Source: Phycisphaerales bacterium UBA3190
GTDB taxonomy: Bacteria; Planctomycetota; Phycisphaerae; Phycisphaerales; UBA1924
Assembly (NCBI GenBank): GCA_002364005.1
Contig: DEXG01000030.1
Span: forward strand, 21,106-85,105
DNA length: 64,000 nt
Direction: 5' to 3'
Both the position numbers and the translations under genes were made by a program. This document shows, piece by piece, positions 51,889 to 60,188 of this stretch. The notes beneath the pieces were generated by a model. The model saw nothing but the letters and a program-made list of their open reading frames with translations, was not told where the DNA came from and did not search any database. The first letter of the stretch is position 1. Each line of letters starts with the position of its first letter.

Positions 51889-52914
51889 ATGGACCTGAGT
51901 GTGCTGATCCCGACACATCGACGCCCAGAAGCGATCGATCGCTGCTTGTCACACCTCGCGGCGCAGCACTGCGATGCGTTATTCGAGGTCATCATCGGGC
52001 TTGATGGGGATGAGCAAGGCACACCCAGGCCCATAATCCCGGAATCACTCGTCAACAAGACCCGGCTCGTCCGCCCCGGGCGTGTGGGATTGCCCCGCCT
52101 TCGGCGTGCGATGATGCAGGACGCGTCGGGGCGCATCGTCCTCTGGCTCAACGACGACGCGTACCCCCAGCCCGGCCTGCTCGCGGCTCACCTGCAGGCC
52201 CACCGGGAGGCATCCACCCCACGGGTCGTGGCAGGACAAGCGCAATGGTTCCCCGTGGAACACCCCACCTTGTTCGATCGGCTGGTGCAACAGAGTGACC
52301 TTGTGTTCTTCCAGCAGCCCGACGGTTCGGAGTCCTGCGCAACGACATATCGCAACTGCTTTGGGCTCAATGTCTCGTTTCGTCGCGATATGGCCCTGGA
52401 AGTGGGGGGTGTTGCGGAGGTCGATGAGCATTATGGCTACGAGGATATCGAACTCGCCTGGCGGTTGAGTCGCGGCGGGGCTGAGTGCGTGTATGAACCA
52501 CGGGCGGTGGTCGAGCACGACCATCGCTACCGGGCGATTGATGTACATCGTCGTGAGTACCTGCTGGGTCGGGCGGCGTGGGCGTTCGCTCATGCCAGTC
52601 CCGAGTTTGCGTGCGAACTCTTCGGGTGCGATCTGCGTGACCCGCTGGTGACCGAGCAGTTGTCGACAGCGGTTGATCTGGGGTGGCGTGATGCCTTGCG
52701 GATCGAGCGCTCGTTTTTGTCGCTGGGCGACCATGGTCCGGAGTCGGTCGACGCGGACCTGCTGCCGGTGTTGGCTGAGCACTGGGTGATGCTCAAGCGG
52801 TTGCTATGGCGATGGGGCGTGCTCGATGCGCAGCGGGGGATTGCGAGCCGATGGTCACTCCTGCGTGAAACCGCGTCTGAATCGGTGCTTTGTGCCCTGC
52901 AAGATCCGGTATAG
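51889..52914 (+). CDS. GT2-family glycosyltransferase
   Basis: The 341-residue GT-A enzyme starts MDLSVLIPTHRRPEAIDRCL, has a DxD-like motif in LWLNDDAYPQPG and the ED motif in YGYEDIELAWRL, all typical of GT2. No membrane segment is seen. An ATG nine bases upstream (51880) overlaps the -10 element, so 51889 is preferred. It is divergent from the CgeB-like gene and probably belongs to the same glycan pathway. Confidence 0.85.
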   Translation: MDLSVLIPTHRRPEAIDRCLSHLAAQHCDALFEVIIGLDGDEQGTPRPIIPESLVNKTRLVRPGRVGLPRLRRAMMQDASGRIVLWLNDDAYPQPGLLAAHLQAHREASTPRVVAGQAQWFPVEHPTLFDRLVQQSDLVFFQQPDGSESCATTYRNCFGLNVSFRRDMALEVGGVAEVDEHYGYEDIELAWRLSRGGAECVYEPRAVVEHDHRYRAIDVHRREYLLGRAAWAFAHASPEFACELFGCDLRDPLVTEQLSTAVDLGWRDALRIERSFLSLGDHGPESVDADLLPVLAEHWVMLKRLLWRWGVLDAQRGIASRWSLLRETASESVLCALQDPV

Positions 52915-52915
52915 T
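52910..52915 (+). promoter_or_regulatory. -10 element inside the GT2 3' end
   Basis: TATAGT ends 6 nt before the ATG at 52922 and overlaps the last codons of the GT2 gene. There is no ribosome-binding site in the 7-nt gap, so the next gene may have its own leaderless transcript. Confidence 0.4.
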
Positions 52916-52921
52916 GTCGGC

Positions 52922-53872
52922 ATGAATGACCATCCCTCGTATGAGATCACCCGTCGCGATTCACTCAAGGCCCTTGGCGCGATCGGTGTTGGTGCCGTGC
53001 TCGCCTCACCCCTGCTTGCTGCCATGAACAACGCCGATACGCCGCTTTTCCGTATTTCCTTGGCGCAGTGGTCGCTGCACAAGCTGTTGTTCGCCAACGA
53101 GATCGACAATCTGGACTTTGCCAGCGAGGCCCGCTCAATGGGCTTTGATGCGATCGAGTATGTCAACGCGTTCTTCAAGGACAAGGCGGAGGACAAGTCG
53201 TACCTGCGACAGATGAACGCCCGGGCCTCGGACAGCGGTGTGACGCAGCTGCTCATCATGTGCGACGGCGAGGGGGCCCTTGGCGATGCCGACGAGAAGG
53301 CACGCACGCAGTCGGTCGAGAACCACAAGAAATGGGTCCACGCGGCCAAGACGCTCGGGTGCCACTCGATTCGGGTCAACGCGGCCAGCAGCGGGAGCTA
53401 TGAGGAGCAGCAGAAGCTCGCGGCCGACGGGCTGCGTCGCCTGACCGAGTTCGCCGAGCCGTATGGGATCAATGTCATCGTGGAGAACCACGGCGGGTAC
53501 TCATCCAACGGGGCGTGGCTCTCGGGTGTGATGAAGCAGGTCGATCACCCGATGTGCGGGACGCTGCCTGACTTTGGTAACTTCTGTATGGACTGGTCGC
53601 GGTCTGGCGAGCCCGACGCGTGGTATGACCGGTACAAGGGCACGGGCGAGCTGATGCCCTTTGCCAAGGCGGTGAGCGCCAAGTCGCACGAGTTCGATGC
53701 CGACGGCAACGAGACGGGGACCGACTACCGACGCATGATGCGGGTCGTGCTCGACAGCGGGTACCGTGGTTGGGTCGGCGTCGAATACGAGGGCAGCAAG
53801 CACGCGCCGCGTGACGGGTCGAAGCTGACCCGGGAGTTGCTGGAAACGATCCGGGACGAGATGTCGGCCTAG
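52922..53872 (+). CDS. Tat-exported sugar isomerase/epimerase-like protein
   Basis: The 316-residue protein has a twin-arginine signal (TRRDSLKALGAIGVGAVLAS) and a xylose-isomerase-like TIM barrel. Candidate metal ligands lie in VIVENHGG (Glu), CGTLPDFGNF (Asp), KSHEFD (His) and WVGVEYEG (Glu). Exported members of this family are common in planctomycetes, usually of unknown sugar specificity. A -10 element 6 nt upstream suggests its own leaderless mRNA. It ends with a 4-nt convergent overlap with the next gene. Confidence 0.75.
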   Translation: MNDHPSYEITRRDSLKALGAIGVGAVLASPLLAAMNNADTPLFRISLAQWSLHKLLFANEIDNLDFASEARSMGFDAIEYVNAFFKDKAEDKSYLRQMNARASDSGVTQLLIMCDGEGALGDADEKARTQSVENHKKWVHAAKTLGCHSIRVNAASSGSYEEQQKLAADGLRRLTEFAEPYGINVIVENHGGYSSNGAWLSGVMKQVDHPMCGTLPDFGNFCMDWSRSGEPDAWYDRYKGTGELMPFAKAVSAKSHEFDADGNETGTDYRRMMRVVLDSGYRGWVGVEYEGSKHAPRDGSKLTRELLETIRDEMSA

Positions 53873-54648
53873 GCGGACTCGGCGGCGCCTTTGCCCGCGG
53901 GGAGCAGGCAGTCGATGATGATCATCAATCCGAGCAGGGTGGTGCCCGCGGCATAGATCCCGCCGCCGATTACGACGGCGTAGGCGAACTCGGCGATATC
54001 GCGGGTGATCCACCAGCCGGCCATATCGACGAGCAGGCCCGCGGCTGCGACCATCAGGATCAGCCCGGTCAGGCCCTTCCAGAAGCGGGTGCAGACGGTG
54101 AGCCAACCCAGCACGATCAGGATGATCGCCATGGTCGGCGCGTGGGCGTGCTGGCTCATCGCGACGATGTTCTCGCCCGCGGGCTGGATGTCTTTGGAGT
54201 ACGCGATGCTCTGGATGTCATCCCAGTACTCGAGGGGTACGCTGGGGAATGACTGCTCGCCGGTCGCGGTGCGTGTGTGGCAGTCGAGGCAGTTGAAGGC
54301 GATGATTTCGGAGGGGGCGTTCTCGCCCAGATCAAGGTTGTCGTAGTCCTGCGAGAGCCGATCGCCCCGGAGCCATTCGAGCATCGCGTTGCGTTCGGGG
54401 TCGGACAGGTCCTCTGGGTGTCCTGATTCGAGTGCGGCCACGAGTGGGGATGGCGCTTGCACGCCGTGGTAGGCACCGATGATGTCGTTCATCGTGAGCC
54501 CGGGCTCCTCGTCGCGGTTGTCGTAGTGCCAGCTCAGGTGCAGCCCGGAGACGATGTAACCCCCGAGCAGGGTGATGGTGAGCAGCGCGATCCCGACCCG
54601 GAACGAGTAGGGGAGCGATCGCAGCACGAATGGGTGTCGTTGCTTCAT
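53869..54648 (-). CDS. Membrane protein with one c-type heme motif
   Basis: The 259-residue protein has an N-terminal membrane helix (about 18-35), an outer domain with a single CxxCH heme site in FNCLDCHTRTA, and three or four C-terminal helices from about residue 165 with AMSQHAHAPTM between. It may be a membrane cytochrome accepting electrons from nearby dehydrogenases, though no partner is proven. An AGGA site precedes the ATG. It follows two Gfo/Idh genes and ApbE in the same direction. Confidence 0.7.
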   Translation of the reverse strand: MKQRHPFVLRSLPYSFRVGIALLTITLLGGYIVSGLHLSWHYDNRDEEPGLTMNDIIGAYHGVQAPSPLVAALESGHPEDLSDPERNAMLEWLRGDRLSQDYDNLDLGENAPSEIIAFNCLDCHTRTATGEQSFPSVPLEYWDDIQSIAYSKDIQPAGENIVAMSQHAHAPTMAIILIVLGWLTVCTRFWKGLTGLILMVAAAGLLVDMAGWWITRDIAEFAYAVVIGGGIYAAGTTLLGLMIIIDCLLPAGKGAAESA

Positions 54649-54676
54649 GGATGATCCTGTGCGGGCGTGGGGGTGT

Positions 54677-55903
54677 TCAGAGCCCGGCGAAATCGATATC
54701 GACGACGCTGTTGCTCATCACGGCCTGGTTGGCGGCGATCCCGACGACGGTCGCACGCGCGGCTTCGCTGATGCTGCACGCGGGCGAGCCCTTGCTGGCG
54801 ATCGCGTTGATCCAGTCCTCGAGCGCGTAGTACACGCCCGGGTGGGGGAGCCCGATGCCGTCCTTGAGTTTGCCCTGTTCGGCGAGTTTGGTCGCGCCGG
54901 CGATGAGCGTGATGCCCTCGTCGTTGTGGAACTGCTGGCGGTTGGCGTAGACCTCCCAGCCCTGGGTTGGTGCGTCGGCTTCCTTGAACATCCAGCCGTG
55001 CGACCAGCCGAGCTTGATGGCGGCGTTGGAGCCGTGCAAAACCTCGTATGTGCCGCCGTAGGAGTTTGCGAGGGTGGCACCGTACTGGATGGCCTGCCCG
55101 TCTTCGAACATGAGGGTGCAGGCGACGGTGTCGGGGACCTTGCGGTCGTCGCGCCAGTGGCGCACGCTGCCTGTGCCGAAGACCTTGACGGGGTACTTTC
55201 CTGAGTACCAGTGGAAGACATCGAACTGCTGGGTGCCCCATTCGCCCGCGAGCCCGTTGGCCCGGGCGGGGTCGAGCTTCCAGTTGAGGTTCTGGTAGCG
55301 TGCCGAGTCGTTGCTCGGTGAGATCCAGTTGGTCTTCTGGTTATGCTGGGCACGCATCGAAACCGGGTCGCGCACCGAGTCGGTGCGGTAGAACCCGCGG
55401 GCGAGCTGGTAGACGGGGTTGGCGCGTCCCTGGAGCCCCGCGGCGATCACGCCCTTGGCATTGCGTGCGGCTTCGCTGATGGCGATGCAGTCTTCGAGGG
55501 TGTGGGCCAGCGGGCATTCGAGATAGACATGCACGCCCGCGTCGAAGCACTTGAGGGCCAGCTCTTTGTGGGTATGGGTTGATGTGGCGATCGCGACGGC
55601 ATCGACCTTGCCCGATGAGAGCATCGCGTCGGCGGTGTCGAATCCCTCGGCGCCTGAGGCGCGGCGCAGGCCCGCGGCCAGGCGTCGGGCGTCGGTGTCG
55701 CACATGGCGGTCACTTCGACATCGGGGAGCTTGGTGAGCTCGCCGAGGATTTCGCGGCCCTGGCGTCCGACCCCGATGACCCCGACGCGGAGCGGGGCAT
55801 TCAGCGAGTAACTGGCGAATGCGCTGAGGTTGGGAACAAGCGCCATCGCGGCGACGCTGCCCGCGGCGGAGGAAAGGAATGTACGGCGATCAACATCAGT
55901 CAT
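54677..55903 (-). CDS. Tat-exported Gfo/Idh/MocA oxidoreductase
   Basis: The 408-residue protein has a Tat signal (DRRTFLSSAAGSVAAMAL), a Rossmann domain with VGVIGVGRQGREIL and the active-site region VYLECPLAHT, where the usual EKP is ECP. The C-terminal beta-sheet domain is of the usual type. Periplasmic Gfo/Idh enzymes carry tightly bound NAD(P) or oxidise sugars to 3-keto forms in known examples. The ATG at 55903 has an AGGA site. The loss of the usual EKP lysine is notable for activity. It is 28 nt upstream of the heme protein gene. Confidence 0.8.
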   Translation of the reverse strand: MTDVDRRTFLSSAAGSVAAMALVPNLSAFASYSLNAPLRVGVIGVGRQGREILGELTKLPDVEVTAMCDTDARRLAAGLRRASGAEGFDTADAMLSSGKVDAVAIATSTHTHKELALKCFDAGVHVYLECPLAHTLEDCIAISEAARNAKGVIAAGLQGRANPVYQLARGFYRTDSVRDPVSMRAQHNQKTNWISPSNDSARYQNLNWKLDPARANGLAGEWGTQQFDVFHWYSGKYPVKVFGTGSVRHWRDDRKVPDTVACTLMFEDGQAIQYGATLANSYGGTYEVLHGSNAAIKLGWSHGWMFKEADAPTQGWEVYANRQQFHNDEGITLIAGATKLAEQGKLKDGIGLPHPGVYYALEDWINAIASKGSPACSISEAARATVVGIAANQAVMSNSVVDIDFAGL

Positions 55904-55948
55904 GCAAGGGTCCTTCAAACGGTCGTGGACTCGATGGACTCGAGGTGG

Positions 55949-56854
55949 TCAGTTGGAGATGGGGTTGGTAAATACGCCGAGGCGGTCACGGATGCACGCG
56001 GATTCGATGTCGGCGTCATTGTTCAGGATGGCGATCGAGCACCCGTGCTCGTGGAGCCGGTCGGTCAGGTCAGGGCGGACACTCAAGGCGGTCGCGTACG
56101 CGTCTGCGATGGCAGCGCTGGGATGCGTGCACACGACCCGATGGGCATGGCTCTCTGCGGGCAGCCCGGATACCGGATCCATGATGTGCCCGCGGTTTTC
56201 TTCGTTCATACGTCCTTGGTGTTCCGAGATGCCAAGCGCGGTCGACCCGAGGTTCACTCGCAGATCGGGCGTGTCGGAGACCTGCACGCGCCAGGGTCGG
56301 GAATCGTGCTGCGTGCCACGGGCGAGTACGGAGGATGATCCGCCGTGGATGAATGCGTGCTTGATTTGGTACATGCGGAGTTCGTGCGAGATCAGGTCGA
56401 GCACGAAGCCCTTGGCGATGGCCCCGAAGTCGAGCGAGATGTGTTCGCCGTTTCGGGTGATCGTCATGGCCTCTGGATCAAGGTCGTAAGCATGACGCAG
56501 GTCGACGGGGATATCGCGGTCTTGTGCGATGGGCTGGCCGCGGAAGCCGTGCGCGTGCATGAGCGTCCCGGCGGCGATGTTGAACGCGCCGTCAGTTTCG
56601 TTGCAGAGTCTCTGGCAGAGGCGGAGCAACTCGAACAGGTCCTGATCGATGCGAACCGGTACGCCGGCGGGGGATGCGTTGATCCTCGAGACGATCGATG
56701 TCGGTAGGAAGATGCTCAGGCGATCGTGCCAGTCTTGGATGAGCTCAACGAGTTCGTCTGCGATGGCTTCGGCGCTGAACCGGTCGTGCGGTGCGTCCCT
56801 TGGATCGAGTACGAGTTCAAACCGACAGCCCATCGCATTGAGCGATCGATGCAC
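55949..56854 (-). CDS. apbE: ApbE-family FAD:protein FMN transferase
   Basis: The 301-residue protein has the ApbE features MGCRFELVLD, VDLR/DFGAIAKGFVLDLI and the AFIHGGSSSVLARG segment, followed by the ISEHQGRMNEENRGHIMDPVSG metal-binding stretch. ApbE attaches FMN covalently to a Thr of exported flavoproteins. No signal peptide is visible in the chosen reading, so its location is unclear. The start is uncertain: GTG at 56854 or ATG at 56833; neither has a good ribosome-binding site. It sits between two Gfo/Idh genes on the same strand. Confidence 0.8.
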   Translation of the reverse strand: MHRSLNAMGCRFELVLDPRDAPHDRFSAEAIADELVELIQDWHDRLSIFLPTSIVSRINASPAGVPVRIDQDLFELLRLCQRLCNETDGAFNIAAGTLMHAHGFRGQPIAQDRDIPVDLRHAYDLDPEAMTITRNGEHISLDFGAIAKGFVLDLISHELRMYQIKHAFIHGGSSSVLARGTQHDSRPWRVQVSDTPDLRVNLGSTALGISEHQGRMNEENRGHIMDPVSGLPAESHAHRVVCTHPSAAIADAYATALSVRPDLTDRLHEHGCSIAILNNDADIESACIRDRLGVFTNPISN

Positions 56855-56882
56855 AAGGCCGACTGTTCGCAAGGGCTGGGAA

Positions 56883-58217
56883 TCAGGCCTTGGTCGCACG
56901 CATCTTGTCTGGGTCGAAGCTGAATGCATGACCTTCCCACATGGATCGGGTTGCGAGATCGACGGCGACCATGACCTTGGATGCGAGATCGATGTTGCTC
57001 TTTGCGGGCTGACGCGAGCGGATGCACTCGAGCCAGTTGAGTCGGAGTGCGTCCTGGTCATTGCCGATGTCCTCGCACTCGATGCGTTCTGATTCGATAT
57101 CGTCGACGAAGATACGCTCGGGGCGGACTTCGACATGGCGTGAGTTCAGGTAGATGTTGGCCTTGTGGCCTCGGATCATGGTCTCGAGCCCGACCTCGTT
57201 GGCGGTGGAGCCGGCGATGATCATGGTGTGCCCGTCCTCGAACTGGACATTGAGGTTGACCTGGTCGTGGTTCTCCATCTCCTTGTCGATCACATGGGAA
57301 CCGGTGGCGACAACGCGGGTCGGCCAGCCCGAGTCGAGCGAGAAGATGAGCGGGGTCATGACATGCACGAGCAGGTCGCCGATGATCCCGGTGGAGAAGT
57401 CCTTGTAGCGGCGCCAGCGGGCGTAGACCAAGGGGTCCCATTCACGCGGGCCAAGGTACCCGAGCCAGGCGTTCCAGTCGAGGTTCTTCCCTGGTTCCCA
57501 GCGATCATCGATGCCGTAGTAGTTCCACTCGCCCGAGGTCGAGTTGCGGCAGTAGCTCGTCTGCGACCAGACGGGGGTGCCGATGAGGCCGGACTTGACG
57601 ACATCGCGGGCCTTGTTGTACTTGGGCTGCATGATTGCCTGCGTCCCGACCTGGAAGATGCGGTCGGAGTGCTTCTCGATGGCTCGGCGTACCGCGAGGC
57701 CCTGATCGAGTCGGAGGGTCATGGGTTTTTCGGTGTAGACATCTTTGCCCGCTTCGAGCGCGTCGATGATGTGCTGGGCGTGCCAGTGCTCGGGGGAGGC
57801 GATGAGCACGGCGTGGATGTCGTCGCGTTTGAGCAGGTCGTGGTAGTTGCGGTAGGAGGCGACTTCAACGCCGTCTTGTTTTTCCTCGGCGACTCTTCTG
57901 GCGTCCTCGGCTTTGAGATCGCAGACATCACAGACCGCGACGATCTGTGCGTTGCACTTGCCCTGGTTGGTCATGTTGATGAACGCGTGGAGGTGACCGC
58001 CACCCATGCCGCCGGTCCCGATGATGCCCATGCGAATCGCTTCGTCGGCCTTGGGCGTGCTGCCCTTGCGGGTCTTCACGGTTGGCAGGATGTTCGCGGC
58101 CTCGATCGTCTTTGCGCCTGCCTGAGTGCCAACCATGGCGACCCCGGCGAGTGCGGCGGACTGGGCAAGGAAACTGCGGCGTGAACCGCCCGATTTCGGC
58201 ATATCGTGGGTGCTCAT
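56883..58217 (-). CDS. Tat-exported Gfo/Idh/MocA oxidoreductase
   Basis: The 444-residue protein has a Tat signal (GGSRRSFLAQSAALAGVAMV), a Rossmann fold IGTGGMGGGHLHAF and the conserved VYTEKPMTL with the catalytic-type EKP lysine. HWHAQHIIDALEAGK and the GDLLVHVMTPLIFSLDSGWPTRV segment are typical of the exported planctomycete Gfo/Idh subgroup. The ATG at 58217 has an AGAGGA site. It is divergent from a cytoplasmic isomerase gene across a 100-nt gap containing a palindrome. Confidence 0.85.
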   Translation of the reverse strand: MSTHDMPKSGGSRRSFLAQSAALAGVAMVGTQAGAKTIEAANILPTVKTRKGSTPKADEAIRMGIIGTGGMGGGHLHAFINMTNQGKCNAQIVAVCDVCDLKAEDARRVAEEKQDGVEVASYRNYHDLLKRDDIHAVLIASPEHWHAQHIIDALEAGKDVYTEKPMTLRLDQGLAVRRAIEKHSDRIFQVGTQAIMQPKYNKARDVVKSGLIGTPVWSQTSYCRNSTSGEWNYYGIDDRWEPGKNLDWNAWLGYLGPREWDPLVYARWRRYKDFSTGIIGDLLVHVMTPLIFSLDSGWPTRVVATGSHVIDKEMENHDQVNLNVQFEDGHTMIIAGSTANEVGLETMIRGHKANIYLNSRHVEVRPERIFVDDIESERIECEDIGNDQDALRLNWLECIRSRQPAKSNIDLASKVMVAVDLATRSMWEGHAFSFDPDKMRATKA

Positions 58218-58245
58218 GGGGGGATCCTCTGTCGTGAAATCATCC

Positions 58246-58260
58246 GGGAAAGACTTTCCC
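58246..58260. promoter_or_regulatory. Palindromic operator between divergent sugar genes
   Basis: GGGAAAG-A-CTTTCCC, perfect 7-bp arms around one base, in the 100-nt gap between the Tat-exported Gfo/Idh gene and the isomerase gene. Confidence 0.55.
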
Positions 58261-58317
58261 CGGGCGCTCAGAGTACCATGTTCCGTTGGAAATGCAACAG
58301 AGCGCTTGGAGATGTGG

Positions 58318-59151
58318 ATGATCGATCGATTGGGCGTGTGTTCGTGGTCTTTGCAGCCGGCTGGAGTGGACGAACTGGTCGAGCGTCTTGGGGCGTGTGG
58401 CGAGCGGCGCGTCCAACTGGCGTTGTGCCCGCTACTTGAACATGCAGACGCATGGGCATCGCTCAGGGCACACACGGAAGCCGGTCGGGTTGTCGTGTGC
58501 TCTGGGATGATGGAAACCATCGGCGAGGACTACACATCCCTGGAGCGGATCAAAGTCACCGGCGGGGTGCGACCGGACGAGCACTGGGGCGCAAACCTTG
58601 ATCGCGCAACACGATGCGCAGATCTGGCGCACGAGCTGGGGCTGTCGCTGGTCACCCTGCACGCAGGATTTATCCCCGAAGATGACCCGCAACTCCACGA
58701 TCGGATGGCCGGGCGGCTGTGTCGGATCGCGGAGGTGTTCAACGCGAAAGACATCACTGTCGGGCTTGAAACAGGGCAGGAACGCGCGGAAACGCTGTTG
58801 GAACTGTTATCCACAATTTCGACCCGGGCGAGGGTGGGGGTGAACTTTGATCCGGCAAACATGATCCTGTATGGGATGGGGGATCCGATCGAAGCCATGC
58901 GGGCGTTGCGGGAGCACATCGTGCAGGTGCACATGAAGGATGCGATCGCGTCAGATACCCCCGGCACTTGGGGAACAGAAGTCCCGGCGGGCGAGGGGCA
59001 GGTCGATTGGGACGCGTTCTTTGAGATTGTGCAGGGGTTACCGCAGGGTGTTGATGTCGTCATCGAACGCGAGGCCGGCGAGCGGCGTGTGGAAGATATT
59101 CGCACTGCGGCCAATCTTGCACGCGAGCAGATCGAGCGGGTGCAGTCATGA
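58318..59151 (+). CDS. Sugar phosphate isomerase/epimerase (xylose-isomerase-like)
   Basis: The 277-residue cytoplasmic TIM-barrel protein has LVTLHAGFIP (His), VGLETGQE (Glu), GVNFDPANMILYGMGDP (Asp), VQVHMKDAI (His) and VIEREAG (Glu), the metal-site pattern of the AP-endonuclease-2-like sugar isomerases. A GGAG site lies 6 nt before the ATG at 58318; an in-frame ATG at 58312 is too close to it. It overlaps the next Gfo/Idh gene by 4 nt, forming a pair. Confidence 0.8.
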   Translation: MIDRLGVCSWSLQPAGVDELVERLGACGERRVQLALCPLLEHADAWASLRAHTEAGRVVVCSGMMETIGEDYTSLERIKVTGGVRPDEHWGANLDRATRCADLAHELGLSLVTLHAGFIPEDDPQLHDRMAGRLCRIAEVFNAKDITVGLETGQERAETLLELLSTISTRARVGVNFDPANMILYGMGDPIEAMRALREHIVQVHMKDAIASDTPGTWGTEVPAGEGQVDWDAFFEIVQGLPQGVDVVIEREAGERRVEDIRTAANLAREQIERVQS

Positions 59152-60182
59152 GCGAGGTCGTGCGCGTGGGGATCATCGGGTACGGGTTCATGGGCCGCAC
59201 GCATGCGCGGGCGTATCAGGCCGCGGGTCGCGATGGGTACGGGTGCGAGCTTGTCGCGATCGCGGATAGTTCGTTGACATCGCTCGAGGATGCGGACGAC
59301 AGTTCGGGGAATCTTGAGACCGATGCGCACCCGGTGGATTTCAGTGGGATGACACTGCATCGCGATGCGGTTGAACTGCTTGCGGACCCGGCGATTGATG
59401 CGGTTTCGGTGTGCACGCATACCGATACGCATGTTGATCTGGCGATCGAAGCGTTGCGGGCGGGCAAGCATGTGCTGGTGGAGAAGCCGATTGCGATCGA
59501 CCCGGCGCAGGTGCAGCGGTTGGCGGATGAGGCCTCGAAGCACGCGTTGGTGTGCATGCCAGCGATGTGCATGCGCTATTGGCCGGCGTGGGTGAAGCTG
59601 CATGAGATGATCCGAGCCGAGGAGTACGGGCGGGTGCGGAGCGCCGAGTTTCATCGCATGGGATCGCGTCCGGGCTGGGCCGAGGATTTCTATGCCGACG
59701 AGGCCCGGTCGGGCGGGGCGTTGTATGACCTGCACATCCATGACACGGATTTCATCGTGCACTGCTTCGGTCTACCAAGGTCGGTCTCGACCTCGGGCGA
59801 TGGGTTGCACCTGAGCACGATCTATCACTACGACCATGACCGAGATCAGGGCCCTGTGCATGTCTTGGCGCAGGGGGCGTGGGATCATCAGGCGAGCGTC
59901 GGTTTTCGCATGCGGTGTACGGTGGTGTGCGATCGGGCGACGCTGGACTTTGATATCAGCCGCGAGGATCAGCTGATCGTGCACCGTGGTGAGGAGTCGG
60001 TGCCGGTTGATGTTGGTTCGCTCAGTGGTTACGACGGCGAAGTCCGGGCGATGCTCGAAGCAATCGCCGGGAATGCGAACGCGATGCGTGCCAGCATCGG
60101 CGACGCGGCGCAGACCGCCCGGGTGCTGGATACCGAGCGGGTGAGCATGCAGAACGGGCAGACCGCCACGATCGAGCGGTGA
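59148..60182 (+). CDS. Cytoplasmic Gfo/Idh/MocA oxidoreductase
   Basis: The 344-residue protein lacks a signal peptide and starts VVRVGIIGYGFMGRTHARAYQ, the NAD(P)-binding glycine motif. The catalytic-type EKP occurs in HVLVEKPIAI; GGALYDLHIHDTDFIVHCFG supplies the His/Asp residues. It is coupled to the isomerase gene by an ATGA overlap, suggesting consecutive steps on one sugar. It is convergent with the MFS gene, 6 nt apart. Confidence 0.85.
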   Translation: MSEVVRVGIIGYGFMGRTHARAYQAAGRDGYGCELVAIADSSLTSLEDADDSSGNLETDAHPVDFSGMTLHRDAVELLADPAIDAVSVCTHTDTHVDLAIEALRAGKHVLVEKPIAIDPAQVQRLADEASKHALVCMPAMCMRYWPAWVKLHEMIRAEEYGRVRSAEFHRMGSRPGWAEDFYADEARSGGALYDLHIHDTDFIVHCFGLPRSVSTSGDGLHLSTIYHYDHDRDQGPVHVLAQGAWDHQASVGFRMRCTVVCDRATLDFDISREDQLIVHRGEESVPVDVGSLSGYDGEVRAMLEAIAGNANAMRASIGDAAQTARVLDTERVSMQNGQTATIER

Positions 60183-60188
60183 GTTGGA

